Notes: generated by a model from the letters alone, not told the origin. Counted from the first letter of the stretch, positions 52,478-63,996 are shown. The stretch: DNA of 64,000 nucleotides from Triatoma infestans (GCA_011037195.1 JAAEAF010004367.1:29119-93118); one strand, 5' to 3'. Numbers and translations: made by a program.

Positions 52478-53290
52478 TTAAAAGGTCACGGGGCCACTGA
52501 CGCTTCAGGCCCCGTCGAGATGGATTATCAGGTATGGTTTGACTAGCAAGTTGTTGAACCAAAGGATTATGATGATGGGATAAGGAGTTATGGAATCTTT
52601 GATAGCGGGATTTAATTAGATCGAACACAAATGGAATGGATAGGTCATTATGTAAGGTTTTATTGGAGACATAATAAGGAGCATTGGTAATTTTTCGTAG
52701 GATTTTGAACTGTAAGGATTGGATACGGTAAACATTGGAATGCTTAGTGGACCCCCATACCTCTAGTCCGTAAGTCCATATTGGTCGTAGTAAAGTTTTG
52801 TATAGTGTAAGCTTATTTTTTAAAGTAAGTTTGGATCGTTTGTCTAAGAGTCTTGAAAAGATAAGAAATCGTCTATTAGTTTCAGTCCTTTTCAGTCTGG
52901 TATGGGGTGTTACAAGTTGGTCTTTTGTCCATATATAACCTAAGATAACGTACTCTATCAGCAGTAGTTGGGAAGGTGTTATTTAATTTAACACCAGGAC
53001 AGAGGGAGTGACGAAGTGTAAACGTGGTGTGAATACATTTCTTTTCATTAACTTTTATCTTCCATTTTCTTGCACCCCTCTTCTATTAAGGAAAGATGAT
53101 CTTGAAGATGACTGGAGGCAATAGTAGGTTCGGTATGGGAGGAAAGAATAGCAGTATCATCAGCGAACGTTGATGTTACTGTATTAGGATGTAGGGGAAG
53201 GTCAGCAGTGTATATTGTGTATAAAATTGGACCTAGGATACTATCTTGCGGTACGCCAGCTTTCACAGTGAAATAGGGAGAAAAGGAAGA
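52478..53290 (-). pseudogene. Jockey-like non-LTR reverse transcriptase and C-terminus
   Basis: Minus strand: MKAGVPQDSILGPILYTIYT (motif B; usual QGS is QDS), ADLPLHPNTVTSTFADDTAI (catalytic FADD), HLQDHLSLIEEGCKKMEDKS. Then in other frames a TTFTLRHS-like block and VRYL. From about 52770 a clean run follows: GLEVWGSTKHSNVYRIQSLQ, FKILRKITNAPYYVSNKTLH, NDLSIPFVFDLIKSRYQRF and RRGLKRQWPRDLLN, stop at about 52478. NAP-YVSN--LH-DL and the RRLKR-RP-DL end are Jockey-clade hallmarks. 5'-truncated, with 3-4 frame breaks in the thumb. Confidence 0.85.
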
Positions 53291-53619
53291 ACCCTGAGAG
53301 ACTTGGCAAATCCGGTCACTCTAAAACTATATTACTTAAATATATTTTTACTTAACATATCAAAAAACGCAGCAGCAAATAAGTAAGGCTATCGAAGACG
53401 GAACAGCAAAATTTGGGCTATGAGTAATCAGAGCAAGATAAAATACATGATGACAACTAGAAGACTGAGGAGATTCGGGTTCGTAGCTTTGAGTGAATTT
53501 AAGTATCTTGGATTTATACTCACTAGCAATTAAATAATCAGAATATAATACCATCATAATGAGGAAAATACCCAATTAAAAATGGAATGTCTCAATAAAT
53601 AAAATAATAACTTTAGATG

Positions 53620-53775
53620 ATCTTTTAGGTTTCCGCGGCTATTTTCAAGACCCAATCCTCATTGGGTTTGTCTAAATTGGCTTTCAAGGTGTAACATGGG
53701 AAGGGGCTTATTGCAACATGGGCAAAATGTCGGTTATTAGCAAAACACTGACGCGGTCAAGTGTTTTTCAATATC
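53620..53775 (+). repeat. HH2-family copy
   Basis: GGGGCTTATTGCAACATGGG, CAAAATGTCGG, TTATTAGCAAAACACTGACG match 26618-26680. The preceding TTTTCAAGACCCAATCCTCATTGGG (53641-53665) includes a CCCAAT/ATTGGG inverted pair. Confidence 0.45.
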
Positions 53776-53984
53776 TTTAGATGACATTAAGTATGCATCT
53801 AAGGTTAAATACAGCTTATCTATAAATATGCTGTGAAATAATGTCCAGTGAGTCAAATAAAATGTTCTCTAATGCCATTAAAATGTCTAAGGTAATTTCA
53901 GGCACTACACCTCTGACACCAAACCAAAAGCCATACACCTTGTATTTTCTAACCCTAAACTGATCCTTGAACTTCTCCTTATAA

Positions 53985-54310
53985 AAAGGAATTCATTTTT
54001 CATAAATTTCCCTCTTCATCTATTTTCTCACGCTGCTTCGGATCTTTGCTTTCAAAATCGGTGGTCGGATCCAAGATATACGCTATATTGCTGGCTTTGT
54101 TAAATGCTATAATATCTGCGTGTCTTGTAGATCCACATAGACTGCATTGGCTTCGAGAGTCACATAGCCTTTCTTTTTTTTTCATTAGTACCATCACCCT
54201 AAGGTGGCGTCTAGTTTTAAGAAGCATGTTTTCAGAACAATTACCAAGCACATGTGATGATGTTTCACGCTGGCTGCCACATCTGCGAAAGAGAGATTGT
54301 AAGAGAAAGT
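53985..54310 (-). pseudogene. Non-LTR retrotransposon C-terminal fragment (RT-associated)
   Basis: Minus strand: SSHVLGNCSENMLLKTRRHL, RVMVLMKK, then LCGSTRHADIIAFNKASNIA, YILDPTTDFESKDPKQREKI, DEEGNLYEK. HVLG-CS…TRRHL and STR-ADIIAF…YILDPT-DFE occur together in the C-terminal part of R2-type and related elements annotated in insects. About 95 codons open, no RT visible. Confidence 0.6.
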
Positions 54311-54319
54311 AGCAATTTG

Positions 54320-54890
54320 CTCCTTGATTTGGGATTCTGATGAAAAGCTAAAGGAACATCAGATCAGGGCTCTTTCTTTTGTAATTATCGTAAATTTCGA
54401 GAAAGATATTATTACCTAATGCATTTTCCATTTTTAAAATTTACAATTGTTTAACAAGAATAAATTATGAATTTCATACATTTAAATACATTGTTTTTCA
54501 TAGTTATGAAGGATTATGTAACAAACAGAGATTCCGATAAACATTCTATTACATTGAATTCTGTAAACTGATCTGTTCATCATCATAAAACATTATTGAA
54601 AAAAACAAAAAAGAAAAATGGTAGAAAAATAATTTGTATTTTTGAGTGTTTATTTTTTTTATTTTATTTTTGTCTGATTCCAAATGATTAAATCTAAACA
54701 GAATTACTACAATACAAAGTGAAATTGTAATAGTTTGATTAAATAAAAGTACCAATAATACTAAATAAATAGTCCAGGTGACAAGCAACTACCTATGGTA
54801 ATTCTGTTAGATCTCTATTTCAATAGAGGAAGATATTTTTTCGTATGGAAATAAGGTTTTTTTGTAAAAGCTTTAAGGAGACTTTGGAAG
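54320..54890. other. AT-rich spacer
   Basis: No motif or repeat match seen. Confidence 0.45.
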
Positions 54891-54892
54891 AC

Positions 54893-55126
54893 GAGTGTAG
54901 GGAGATTTTATTTTTAAGGTTTGTAAGATAGTAGAAGTAGGGATAGATAGGACAGCATCTGTGCCAGCCAGCATTAAAGAGAAACAGCATTTCAGGGTAC
55001 TAGAGACCCATCTACTGTCAGATTTGTCGGAGGAGGAGGAGAAGGAGGAGAGGGTATCTCCTTTAGAAGGTTTGTACCAAGTCACTGTCCACCCGTGCCT
55101 GCGCAGAGCGCATCAGGGTTTGGACT
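54893..55126 (+). CDS. Unidentified open frame, acidic stretch
   Basis: The plus strand is open after a TAG just before 54893: GDFIFKVCKIVEVGIDRTAS, VPASIKEKQHFRVLETHLLS, DLSEEEEKEERVSPLEGLYQ, VTVHPCLRRAHQGLD, then TAA. No start codon near its beginning. The mix of residues looks protein-like, with a Glu-rich segment from GAGGAGGAG repeats. I recognise no family. It could be the end of an unknown element's ORF or a terminal exon. Confidence 0.3.
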
Positions 55127-55432
55127 AAGTCCAGCTCATTTGGGTAAGGGTTGTTACCATTTCTTTACCCATCTTTGTATTGCTACTTTTCTGCTTGCAT
55201 CACAACTATCCCTGCTGTGCACCTCTCTATTCTTCTTGATCTTTTTTTTTTCAGAAACTATGTGAGAGACGAAAAGAAAATAGAAAAGAAAGAAAATCTT
55301 AAAAAAACTTATTTTTCCCACTTATTCTCTCAAGAAAATAAAACAAGACTAATTAATATGTCTCCTTTTCTAATTTTATGTAATACATTTATTTGCGAAC
55401 TTAAGTGGATAATTTTTTATTCATTCAATCCC

Positions 55433-55655
55433 GGTCGTCCACTTCGTTACTCCTCACAGACACTTATACGGCCACTTTTAAACTGTTCTACCCATTTGTA
55501 AACGTTCGAACGGTTTCAAACAATTATTATCCCCGTATACGTTCAACATTCTTTCGTGGATTTCACTACTTTTTTTGATACCACCCTCTGCAACTAAAAA
55601 TCTAATCACTAGCGTTGTTCTGGTCCGAGATGCAATGCTCGAGCGGACTCGCCAT
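55433..55655 (-). pseudogene. Mariner transposase N-terminal HTH fragment
   Basis: Minus strand: ATG at 55655 (MASPLEHCISDQNNASD), shift, then VIRFLVAEGGIKKSSEIHER, MLNVYGDNNCLKPFERLQM. Another shift leads to YKWVEQFKSGRISVCEE and the RSGRPG end near 55435. VIRFL--EG---EIH-RM-NVYGD and W-E-FKSGR-SV are the mariner HTH signature. It differs clearly from the mariner at 5447, so it is a second lineage. The catalytic part is missing. Confidence 0.75.
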
Positions 55656-55949
55656 TGTTATACTGAATACATTTAAGGTTATACCTACCCATATACTTTC
55701 GAACAGCTAATGAGAAACTAAGTACAAGGATGCCAACTAGACGCACTGAAACTATGTTGTATTGACTAAACAAACCGTTTCTGAGCTACAGCGATTTGTC
55801 TCATTACTTATTGAATGACCTCATATTACATTGTAATGTGTACATCTTTGGGCGAATTAATAAATGTAAATTGTGTCGAAATATATTCTTGTTATATATT
55901 TTATGTGATTGTAAAGTAAGGAATTTTTCCGAGGTATATATTTATAAAT

Positions 55950-56234
55950 TTGGGTTTTTTGAAGGTTGGAAAGGCACAAAAGAAACAGTTAGTTGAGTCA
56001 GAGATACCTGGCCTACCACTATCACTACATTTATTTAGGACAAAGGGAATTTCCCTCTTCTCACTTTCTCCGGGTGGAGGTAGAATGTATAAGGTGGAAC
56101 CTTTTAGGGAAGGGGGTCAGTTCAAAATTTATATCGTAAAAGGAGTGAAGTCTGTCATTAGAAAGAGCCATGTTACAGCAGTGAGTGGTGGAAGTGCTCC
56201 AAGAAACCCAACCTTCTTCAAGTCAAAAATATAA
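55950..56234 (+). CDS. Unidentified open frame of about 94 codons
   Basis: It reads VGKAQKKQLVESEIPGLPLS, LHLFRTKGISLFSLSPGGGR, MYKVEPFREGGQFKIYIVKG, VKSVIRKSHVTAVSGGSAPR, NPTFFKSKI, stop at 56234. The first ATG in frame is at 56085 (MYKVEPF). Base composition is less AT-rich than the flanks. The residues look like a beta-rich globular segment, not low complexity. I do not recognise a family. Options: a host exon, the end of an unknown element's ORF, or chance. Confidence 0.35.
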   Translation: MGFLKVGKAQKKQLVESEIPGLPLSLHLFRTKGISLFSLSPGGGRMYKVEPFREGGQFKIYIVKGVKSVIRKSHVTAVSGGSAPRNPTFFKSKI

Positions 56235-56239
56235 TAACA

Positions 56240-56577
56240 AATATCTGTAAGTTTTATAAAAAGCAATTATTCCCAAATGGCAAGACACTTATGTTGTTAT
56301 ATAACAATATTATGATATTTACTTATTTTGACACATACTGTTTTATATATTTTTTTAATCTATATATTTATTTATTTTTCATCCTCTACAACTTCTGTAT
56401 AAACACAGACCTCACGAAATCCCTTTAGAGAAGATTTCAATTATGAATTATAATAATTAATTATTAATTAACATATTTAATTTACCCCCCCCCAATAAAA
56501 ATCATATTACAACAGTTTATATAAAGTTAATTAGAATCGGCATATTGTTTTTTTTTTACTTAGTTATTACATGCTGT
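56240..56577. other. AT-rich spacer
   Basis: No feature; a C-run at 56486-56494. Confidence 0.45.
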
Positions 56578-56900
56578 TATAATGGATGTGTAAGGTGGAG
56601 AGAATTTGGGTTTGGTTGATGAAATAAGAAGACGGAGTTAACACTGATTAACTTTGTGTAATAATAAAGTGACACAGTCTGCCCGGACTTTACAATAGAG
56701 AATGGTTAAGGTAGAGTAGTATGAAAATGACACGAAGTGACTAGAGAGAGATGATGGACTATAGTGAACAATATTGAACTGTATCGAACTGTATATCTCT
56801 GGACTGTCCGTCGCTGTATTTATACAGTTTCTCCCACTCCAGTCCGAGAGAGTGGTTGGGTTCGTTTCTTTTCTCTTTACTCTCTTTGGTTGATGTTACA
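56578..56900 (-). mobile_element. Solo LTR, family A
   Basis: TATAATGGATGTG…TTGATGTTACA, 323 bp. Flanks CTGT (56574-56577) and CTAT (56901-56904) are a 4-bp duplication with one change. The promoter region reads CGCTGTATTTATACAG on plus (TATAAATA on minus). Closest to 25765-26246 without its insertion. Confidence 0.82.
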
Positions 56901-57159
56901 CTATGGTGCACGATTATTTGAACAATCACTTGTTTAGGATTCGGTATGGCGTAAAATCCACAGTGTGTATTGTGTGACGGCGATATGTCTGGTGTTCATA
57001 TCGAAATTTTCCCAGCTCTGGAGAACGTTCGCTCCGGGAGCAAGGATTTGGACGACTGCTCAAGACGAACACCTATATAATGGACTGCAAGAAGGCGCAT
57101 AGGAAAATAATAAAAAAAGTTATTACAAGCAACGCTTTAAAGCTTAGAGGAACTAAAAA

Positions 57160-57420
57160 AGTCTGGCATGAAACACTATCTCTTAATGCAATTTATACAG
57201 ACAGTTATTGACAGATTTACTTTAAACTTGGATTTTTTTACTTAATTTTAACTGGTTTCATTATTATACGTATTACTCGTATTTACGTCTAGGTGGAAGA
57301 ACCTAACCGAGTAACTAAAAAAGGTATTCCTATTATAGTATGTGTAGCTTGTATACCAAATATATCCCATTGGCATCTTTATCGAGAAAATCGCAGACAA
57401 AGAAAAAATACTGAAACTAT
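57160..57420 (+). repeat. Element S-like degenerate copy, 5' part
   Basis: AGTCTGGCATGAAACACTATCTCTTA recalls the TCTGGTGTGAAACACT…TCTCTTA start. GACAGATTTACTTTAAACTTGG and TCGAGAAAATCGCAGACAAAG fit the subunit order loosely. Confidence 0.35.
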
Positions 57421-57609
57421 TTATAATATAGCATTACTCCGTTACGATTAGTCCCCCCCCCCTTTACGAAACATATGATAGTTGACGACCAATGAACTAT
57501 CAGATTTTACTAACTTTAGTTGAATGAAATTAGGAATGGGTTCGAATATGGAAAGAAGTTTTCCTTGCCTCTAGAAATGTCTTTGTGAATAATACGAAAT
57601 TCTTTGATT

Positions 57610-57760
57610 AATTTTTCAATTTAAAGGTATTCCTGGAAAAAATGAATCATTACTGATAACTTTACAAAATTAATTACCTTTCTCAAATGAGCAGAATATT
57701 TTAACAACAAATGATGTTGGAATTTCATTTTGAATTTTTAACAACTTGTCATTCGATAAT
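57610..57760 (+). repeat. Low-copy repeat, second copy at 59880-60010
   Basis: GATAACTTTACAAAATTAATTACCTTTCTCAAATGAGCAGAATATTTTAA-type text recurs at 59920-59965 as AACTTCACAAAATTAATTATC…AGTGGGCAGAATATTTTAAA. No coding; maybe another diverged element S part. Confidence 0.45.
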
Positions 57761-57926
57761 TATTAGTGTACATTGGACTAAAAAGAGAAACAAATTAAAA
57801 ATATCTACCATTCGCAATATTTTGAAGCATAGTCTATAATTGAAGCAAGTAAAATTGTTACTTGCCTAGAATTGTATAAGAATATAATAGACTATGATAT
57901 GTTTTTACATATAATTAGCGTTTCTC

Positions 57927-58119
57927 AGGGAGGGGAATAATTTGTTCGAGTCCAGCTACCCTTAGATTTTTTTCTTCCTAGGAGCTTCTACAGCTTACTG
58001 TCCGGTGATGGATATGTTGTCTGTAACGAGAGAACACTTTCCGAAGGCCGGCAGTGTACTGAAAAGGCTCCGGACGCCAATGACCTTAGATGTTGACGCA
58101 CCTTAAATTTAAAAAAAAA
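57927..58119 (+). repeat. SINE1 with partial head, 14-bp target duplication
   Basis: GAGGGGAATAATTTGTTCGAGTCC shows a deletion between A-box and B-box; the body and A-tail are normal. AATTAGCGTTTCTC flanks it (57913-57926 and 58120-58133). Confidence 0.88.
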
Positions 58120-58139
58120 AATTAGCGTTTCTCCTATTA

Positions 58140-58310
58140 TTATGATTATTTGACTTGGGGGAACCAAACCCTACGCCATGCAAAGCCCCACTGGACCCAT
58201 ATAGCTGCCCCAATAAAAACAACAACAAACCGGGTCTAGAACAAATATCCAGACCCGGGTCTAATCCATTTAAGATTCACGGCAGTCCGAAAAAATCGGA
58301 CATTAACTTT
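58140..58310 (-). repeat. LINE-F 3' end fragment
   Basis: TTATTATGATTATTTG, TACGCCATGCAAAGCCCC, CCATATAGCTGCCCC, AAACCGGGTC…CGGCAGTCCG match the reverse of 20590-20735. It breaks off near 58315 and probably continues at 58960 after an inserted block. Confidence 0.7.
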
Positions 58311-58527
58311 AAATCGGATAGGGCTACTACCAATGTTCCAAGCCCAGGCCTTCCTGATTGCGACATGGAGGAAGCCAGACCAGTTAGTCCGGCGGATGAT
58401 CCAGTTAGAGAAGCTGTGGATCGCGGTGAAGAGAGTGTAGGCGTAGAGTTGTACGGAACACATGAAGGGGAAGGCCCTTGATAAGAGAGTCAGAGAGGTG
58501 TCGCGAGACGGCGGATCAGGAGGCAGC

Positions 58528-58825
58528 TGTAACGTCAAGAGAGAGAACACAACCCCGACCGAGAGAAAACAAACTCTCTCTGGTACTCTCTGACTCAAGC
58601 AGGCTAGAGTGGGGAGAACCTGTATATAAGCCAGTGAGAGATCTAGACATCTATCAGATTCAACCATACATCGCATCGTGTCATATCTCTATTCCCACCT
58701 CTATACTATAAATCCATTAGCAAGTCCAGTGCAGTTTGTGTAAACTTATAGCTACATTATAACAGGGTCTTCATATCTCGTCTAATTAATCAATCCCAAT
58801 TTCTCTCCTCATCAACTCCATTATA
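58528..58825 (+). mobile_element. Solo LTR, family A variant
   Basis: TGTAACGTCAAGAGAG…CAACTCCATTATA, 298 bp, flanked by CAGC (58524-58527 and 58826-58829). TATA box TATATAAG at 58623-58630. It sits inside a GC-richer block (58330-58955) whose plus strand reads like FLIATWRKPDQLVRRMIQLE but matches no family I can name. Confidence 0.88.
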
Positions 58826-58959
58826 CAGCGGTTACACAGGCAGTATCTAGGCTGCGAAATGGGAAGAAAAGGCGACTAAACTATATGTTCAGCACCGCTA
58901 GGCTATTAGAAGAGCGTTCCCTTGATATTGTAGATTTATAGTCTTGAGAATTGGATTAA

Positions 58960-59165
58960 ATAGCCTAAGCACTTGCACAGACATCCTGTTCCGGACCAAA
59001 GGTCCTGAACCTAATTTCCTCACAACCCAAGCAATCTGTCATAAGATGAATTGGGTGTTTCCTCTTCTGTCTCACAGACACCTACAAAATGGATCCGGCT
59101 TGAACCCCATTATGAATACCCAATGTCCAGTAAGGGATCCAACCAGATCCTGAAACAGCTCACTA
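58960..59165 (-). repeat. LINE-F coding fragment
   Basis: ACATCCTGTTCCGGACCAAAGG, ATTTCCTCACAACCCAAGC, CACAGACACCTACAAAATGG and CCAGTAAGGGATCCAACCAG equal the reverse of 20345-20540. With 58140-58310 it forms one LINE-F copy split by about 640 bp. Confidence 0.7.
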
Positions 59166-59169
59166 ATCT

Positions 59170-60285
59170 GGAAGCCAATAGGAGACTCGGCACAAAAGCG
59201 TTGCAGGTAAATATTACAGCAGCGAAACTGATAAAAATGTGGATGAATATGACTAAAGAATTATATATTTTTTTTAATTTTAGACAATCGAGCTGAACTC
59301 TTGAAAACAAATTTATCAAAATTAGTTATAAACACAATATAAATTCAGTATAGCCTTTTCTATTTTTTTTTTGTTACATAAAACTAAAATGAATCAAAGA
59401 GAAACTTGCGGACAAATGAAATTGTAAGGCCTACAGCTAGTAGCAAATAATTTATAACAAATGGAATCTTCTCTTTTTCATAAAAAAAACCTTAAAGCTT
59501 GATCATTAAAAAAGTTTAAAGAGTTTAATTATTCCAGTTCAATGATATCTAGATCAAGAACAATGCAGCTAGCTGGAAGAGAGATTAGGTATTCTAAATA
59601 AAATAAAATAAAAAAAGGATTAAGTATTCTCTCTTTTTAGAAATAGAAGACCGACCGCATATCATTGCTACTAAGGAATTTCAATTTAAAAAACTCAACA
59701 CTAATACCAAGACTATTGGATTAGTCCATTAGTTAGCCATTATTGGAAGGAATTATTAGATAATAAAATGGAGAAATGATATATTCATAACAGAGACTTA
59801 TTATTATTATAAAAACAAGTCAACATAACTTAAATATTTAAATAAATAACTAAAGCAATATGCTTTAAAATGCTCGTATGAATTTCCTTGCTGGAAGAAA
59901 AGAGAATCAATATCGAAAACTTCACAAAATTAATTATCTGTCTGAAGTGGGCAGAATATTTTAAAACATATGAAGCTGAATTTTATTAATCATTAACTAA
60001 TTGTTTAATTTTTGTTCAAATCTTACTTCAAATTAATTTTAATTAAATGTTGAATAGTCGCCAATTTATTACAATATCATAGACCTATATGTGTTTGTTT
60101 TTTATTTGTTTGACACCGACTGTGCTTTTCTAACTTTCTAAAAGTTGTAATATCTAGTATCCTTTCTCCCTTGCAAACTTGCAAACTTTTTCTAAGATAT
60201 TTTCCAAGCGTTTATTTAACAAGCAAAGGGTACTTATTAAGTATTTAATAAGCACTTATTATATTGATCTTTCAGGCTACTGTGG
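59170..60285. other. AT-rich spacer
   Basis: No coding motif; contains the second copy (59880-60010) of the low-copy repeat. Confidence 0.45.
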
Positions 60286-60289
60286 CCAT

Positions 60290-60430
60290 TGTCATGCATA
60301 AACACTTAAGTCTTCGCTGTTGTTTAATTGCAATCAATCACCACTAATCTGAAAAAGTCTATTGCAGTCGGGGCAAAACGCCCGTTGTAATAAATCACTA
60401 ATACAGTCTCAACCTGGAAGACCTAAGTGT
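60290..60430 (+). repeat. HH2-family copy
   Basis: CTGAAAAAGTCTATTGCAGT, GGGGCAAAACGCCC, GTTGTAATAAATCACTAATAC, then CAACCTGGAAGACCTAAGTG. Same order as the HH2 pair at 26475-26700. Confidence 0.5.
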
Positions 60431-60604
60431 TTTGCATTAATTATCCATCCTATTGAAAGCCATTTTCAGAACGTTTCTACAAGGCAGTATTCTTGGATGC
60501 TTTATTCTTATATTGTAAGCAGCGGAAAATACAATCTCATACTATTTACTGTTGTTCACCGTCCACTTCAAATCCATCTCAGTCTTCTGCAGAGATCGCT
60601 CCAG

Positions 60605-61322
60605 AGATAGTACTGGCGCAGGATATGGAGGATGCCGACTATATGCTGAGAAAACTAAGCCCAGGGCCTCGATATCAATCTCAGCAAAACTGAAGCCTAG
60701 AACAAGATAGAGCTCGGCCCTGATCAGCTCAAGATAACGTGTAGCTTCAAGTATCTGCGATCCATAGTCGAAAATGGAGGTAGTTCGAGATTAGAGGAGG
60801 ACAGAAGAATAAGGGAAGGGAAAAGAGTAATCGGACTGCTCAATAGGGTGCTCTGGAGTAAAAATATTTCAATGAGCACTAAGCGTCTTAAATACACAGC
60901 ACCATTTTTTAAAGTATAGTTCTTCTGTACGGTTCAGAAACCTGGACCCTTAATAAGCATGAAAGAAGAAAGACTGTTAGCAACCGAAATGGACTACTAG
61001 AGAAGATCGGCAGGGAAATCCAGAAAAGATAAAGTAAGGAACGTGAGTATCAGAAATCAGCTACAGCTAAACGGCAATAACCTTTAGGCAATAGAATTAA
61101 AACAACTGAAATGATTTTGGACACTTACTCAGGATGGATGATGATCGAATACCGAAGGCAGTGTTTGATTGGGAAATAGAAGGAAGATGGAAAAGAGGGA
61201 GACCCAGAACAATGTGGGAGGAAGGAGTTAAAGAGGATATGACCGGATATGGTCTAAGAGAATCGGATGCTCATGATAGAGACAAATGGAGAAGCCAGCT
61301 TGAGTCGAGAGGACCTACGTAA
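60605..61322 (+). pseudogene. RTE-like reverse transcriptase C-terminal half
   Basis: LAQDMEDADYMLRKLS (just after the FADD motif, about 60612-60660), DINLSKTE (about 60670), a CGSFKYLRS-like block (about 60735), LNRVLWSKNISMSTKRLKYT (about 60838-60900), VRFRNLDP-type and LEKIGREIQKR pieces. Then a clean C-terminus: DDDRIPKAVFDWEIEGRWKR, GRPRTMWEEGVKEDMTGYGL, DRDKWRSQLESR, stop 61320. TA microsatellite tail at 61336-61347. Same broad family as 48595-50010 and 960-2225 but a distinct lineage. Confidence 0.75.
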
Positions 61323-61347
61323 TGTAGAATACCTCTTATATATATAT

Positions 61348-61904
61348 ATCATTAACAATATCCCTTAAAACCCTCCTAACCATTTACAAAAATCCAATCC
61401 CCATATTCTCAAAGTCAAGAGAATTCGTTACCTTTGATTACACCTTTGATTACAGACATAGATTATTCCGTATCCACACACAAGACATCTTTTCATCCGA
61501 TAACGACCTCAAAATTCTCCCCTTTAAACAAGGATATTGTAAAATCCTAAATTAACCAATTTCATTCATCTCATAGAATCCCATCCCACTAATTGAATCT
61601 ATTTAATTCCCATGTAACCCGACTAGAACCGCAGAAGTGCCCTCAAGATTTACATAATGCTCTATAAATAATCACATTAGCAGGATGACAACAGCCATGG
61701 ATTACAACAACACACTTAAAGGTATTTTCCTTTTACCATCCCATTTGCCTCTTAGACCACTTTAATTAATGTGGTTGTAAATTTAAAAAAATATATATAT
61801 ATAGAATTAAATAAAAAAATTTGACTTATCACAAATGCAAAGATAAGAGATAAATTATGAGGGATTTATACCTGGGTATAGAAAAGAACGAAAATTTGTT
61901 AACG
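61348..61904. other. No assigned feature
   Basis: AT-rich with a TA run near 61792-61803; no motif. Confidence 0.4.
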
Positions 61905-61950
61905 CAAATTTGACACGATTACAATACTTTCTCTTAATAAGATAAAGTAA
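61905..61950 (+). repeat. Element S 3' stub
   Basis: AATTTGACACGATTACAATACTTTCTCTTAATAAGATAAAGTAAAA: only the last 45 bp of the family, with a weakened hairpin. Confidence 0.65.
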
Positions 61951-61995
61951 AAATTCATAAATTTACTTGATAAACTAATTCTTGTTATTATTTTT

Positions 61996-62979
61996 ACTTT
62001 CTCTTACTCCTAGTAAGAGGAAGTATTGTATCGTGTCACATTTTCGATACGAGTTTTCACCGGAAATATCCGTTTTGAGGTCCCCTGAGTCCAAAAAATG
62101 GTTTTTAGCAAATGGGGGGGGGGGGGGAGCTGTGTGTATTATGTATGTGAACAGCATAGCTCAAAAACGCAAAACATAGAATTTTAAACTTGATATTTCG
62201 TTTAGGGTATCACGGGTATCGGACACTCCGTTATATGTCAAAAGTTCCTCAACCGAAGTACCACTTTACATTAGATTTGTTAATTTTTTGCGATTTCCTC
62301 AAAAATGGCTCCGACGATTTTCTTTAAACTCGTAACATCAACCACACATACAAAGAGCTACAACTTTTATATGAAACATTTCTCCGGGAAAATGCTCTGA
62401 AGGGCACTTTTGGGGGAGGGGTGGGGTTAGGTTTTCATCTAAAGTGCTATTTCAGTTTATTTCACAATTCTGTCATCTAAATAATGTTAATTAGATTAAA
62501 TATGTTGTTGAAATTCCGAGTTTGAAAAAAATCGGATAACCGGAAGTGCGTTTACTTTACCACTTTACTAAATGATTTATTCACTTTTTCAAAATTTTCT
62601 CAAAAATGGCTCCGACGATTTTTATGAAACTTCGTATATAAACTAAACATGCAAAGATCTACAACTTTTATCTAAAACATTTCTCTGGGAAAATTCTTTT
62701 AAAGGCACTTTTATGGGAGGGGTAGGGTTAGATTTTCATCAAAGTGCTATCCTAGTTGATTATACAATTCTATCATATAAACATAATTAATTAGAAATAA
62801 ATAGATGGCTGGAATTCCAAGTTTCAAGAAAATTAGTAAACCGGAAGTGCGCTTTTACTGAACTGTTTTTTCAGTTTTCGACGAATTTCATTAAATTGTG
62901 GTACACAAACTATAAAATTTGTCAATTATCATTTTGAGAACTGGAGTAAGAGAAAGTTGTGTGAGTGTTTCACACCAGA
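61996..62979 (-). repeat. Element S, full-length - copy
   Basis: The 3' terminus ACTTTCTCTTACTCC at 61996-62010 and inner 5' repeat GGAGTAAGAGAAAGT at 62943-62957 are perfect complements. It ends GTGTTTCACACCAGA at 62979. The microsatellite is replaced by a G-run (62116-62128). Two full subunits. Confidence 0.92.
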
Positions 62980-62989
62980 TTTTTTTTTT

Positions 62990-63160
62990 TAGAAAGTGGC
63001 CTGTGTGTGTCTGTATGTACGTATGTACGACATAGTTCAAAAACGAAAAATCGTAGAAAGTTCAAACTTAAAATTCCTTTTAAGTATCACCATACGATCC
63101 TAGGTGAGCGGTTAAAATTCCACAACCGGAAGTAGCACTTCACTTACTGACTTTTTAGGT
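62990..63160 (-). repeat. Element S fragment, - arm of an inverted pair
   Basis: AGAAAGTGGCCTGTGTGTGTC…CATAGTTCAAAAACGAAAAATCG…CAACCGGAAGTAGCACTT, ending where the inverted copy begins (about 63160). Confidence 0.75.
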
Positions 63161-63996
63161 AGCGCATTTCCGGTTTACTGATTTTCTTGAAACTCAGAAT
63201 CTTGGTCATCTATTTATTTCTAGTCAATTTTGTTTGGACGGTAGAATTGTATAATCAACTATGATAGCACTTTAGAGAAAAATCATAACCCCACCCATTT
63301 CCCAAAAATGCCCTTAAATGAATTTTTCCCAAAGAAATGTTACAAATAAAAGTTGTATCTCTTTATATGTGTAGTTCACATTCCATATTTAAAGACAATC
63401 GTTAGAGCCGTTTTCGAGAAAATACCCGAAAACTGAAAAATACATTTCAGTAAAAACGTAGTTCCGGTTATCCGATTTTTTTTCAAACTCGGCATTTCAA
63501 CAACATATTCAATTCTAATTAATATTATTTAGATGACAGAATTGTCTAATAAATGGAAATAGCACTTTAGATAAAAAAACCTAACCCCACCCGCCTAAAT
63601 TTTCCCCGAGAAATGTTCCAAATAAATGTTGCTCTTTGTTTGTGTAGTTGATATACCAAGTTTAAAGAAAATTGTCGGAGCCATTTCTGAGAAAAACGCA
63701 TAAAAGTAAAAATAATAACTTGTAAAGTGGTACTTCCGGTTGAGGAATTTTGACAGATAATGTACTGTCAAATCCTATGGTGATAGCTAAACGGTTGCAA
63801 CTTTCTATGGTTTTTCGTTTTGGAGCTATGCTGTTCACATACACACACACACATACACACACATACACAGAGATCATTGCTAAAAGTCATTTTTTGGACT
63901 CAGAGGACTTCAAAACGGATATTTCCGGTGAAATCTCGATATCGAAAATTTTACACGATTACAATAATTCCTCTTTACTAGGGAGTAAGAGAAAGT
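63161..63996 (+). repeat. Element S, + copy, 5' end missing
   Basis: It starts within a subunit at GCGCATTTCCGGTTTACTG and ends CTCTTTACTAGGGAGTAAGAGAAAGT at 63996, with a CA tract at about 63841-63868. With 62990-63160 it forms an inverted junction. Confidence 0.85.
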
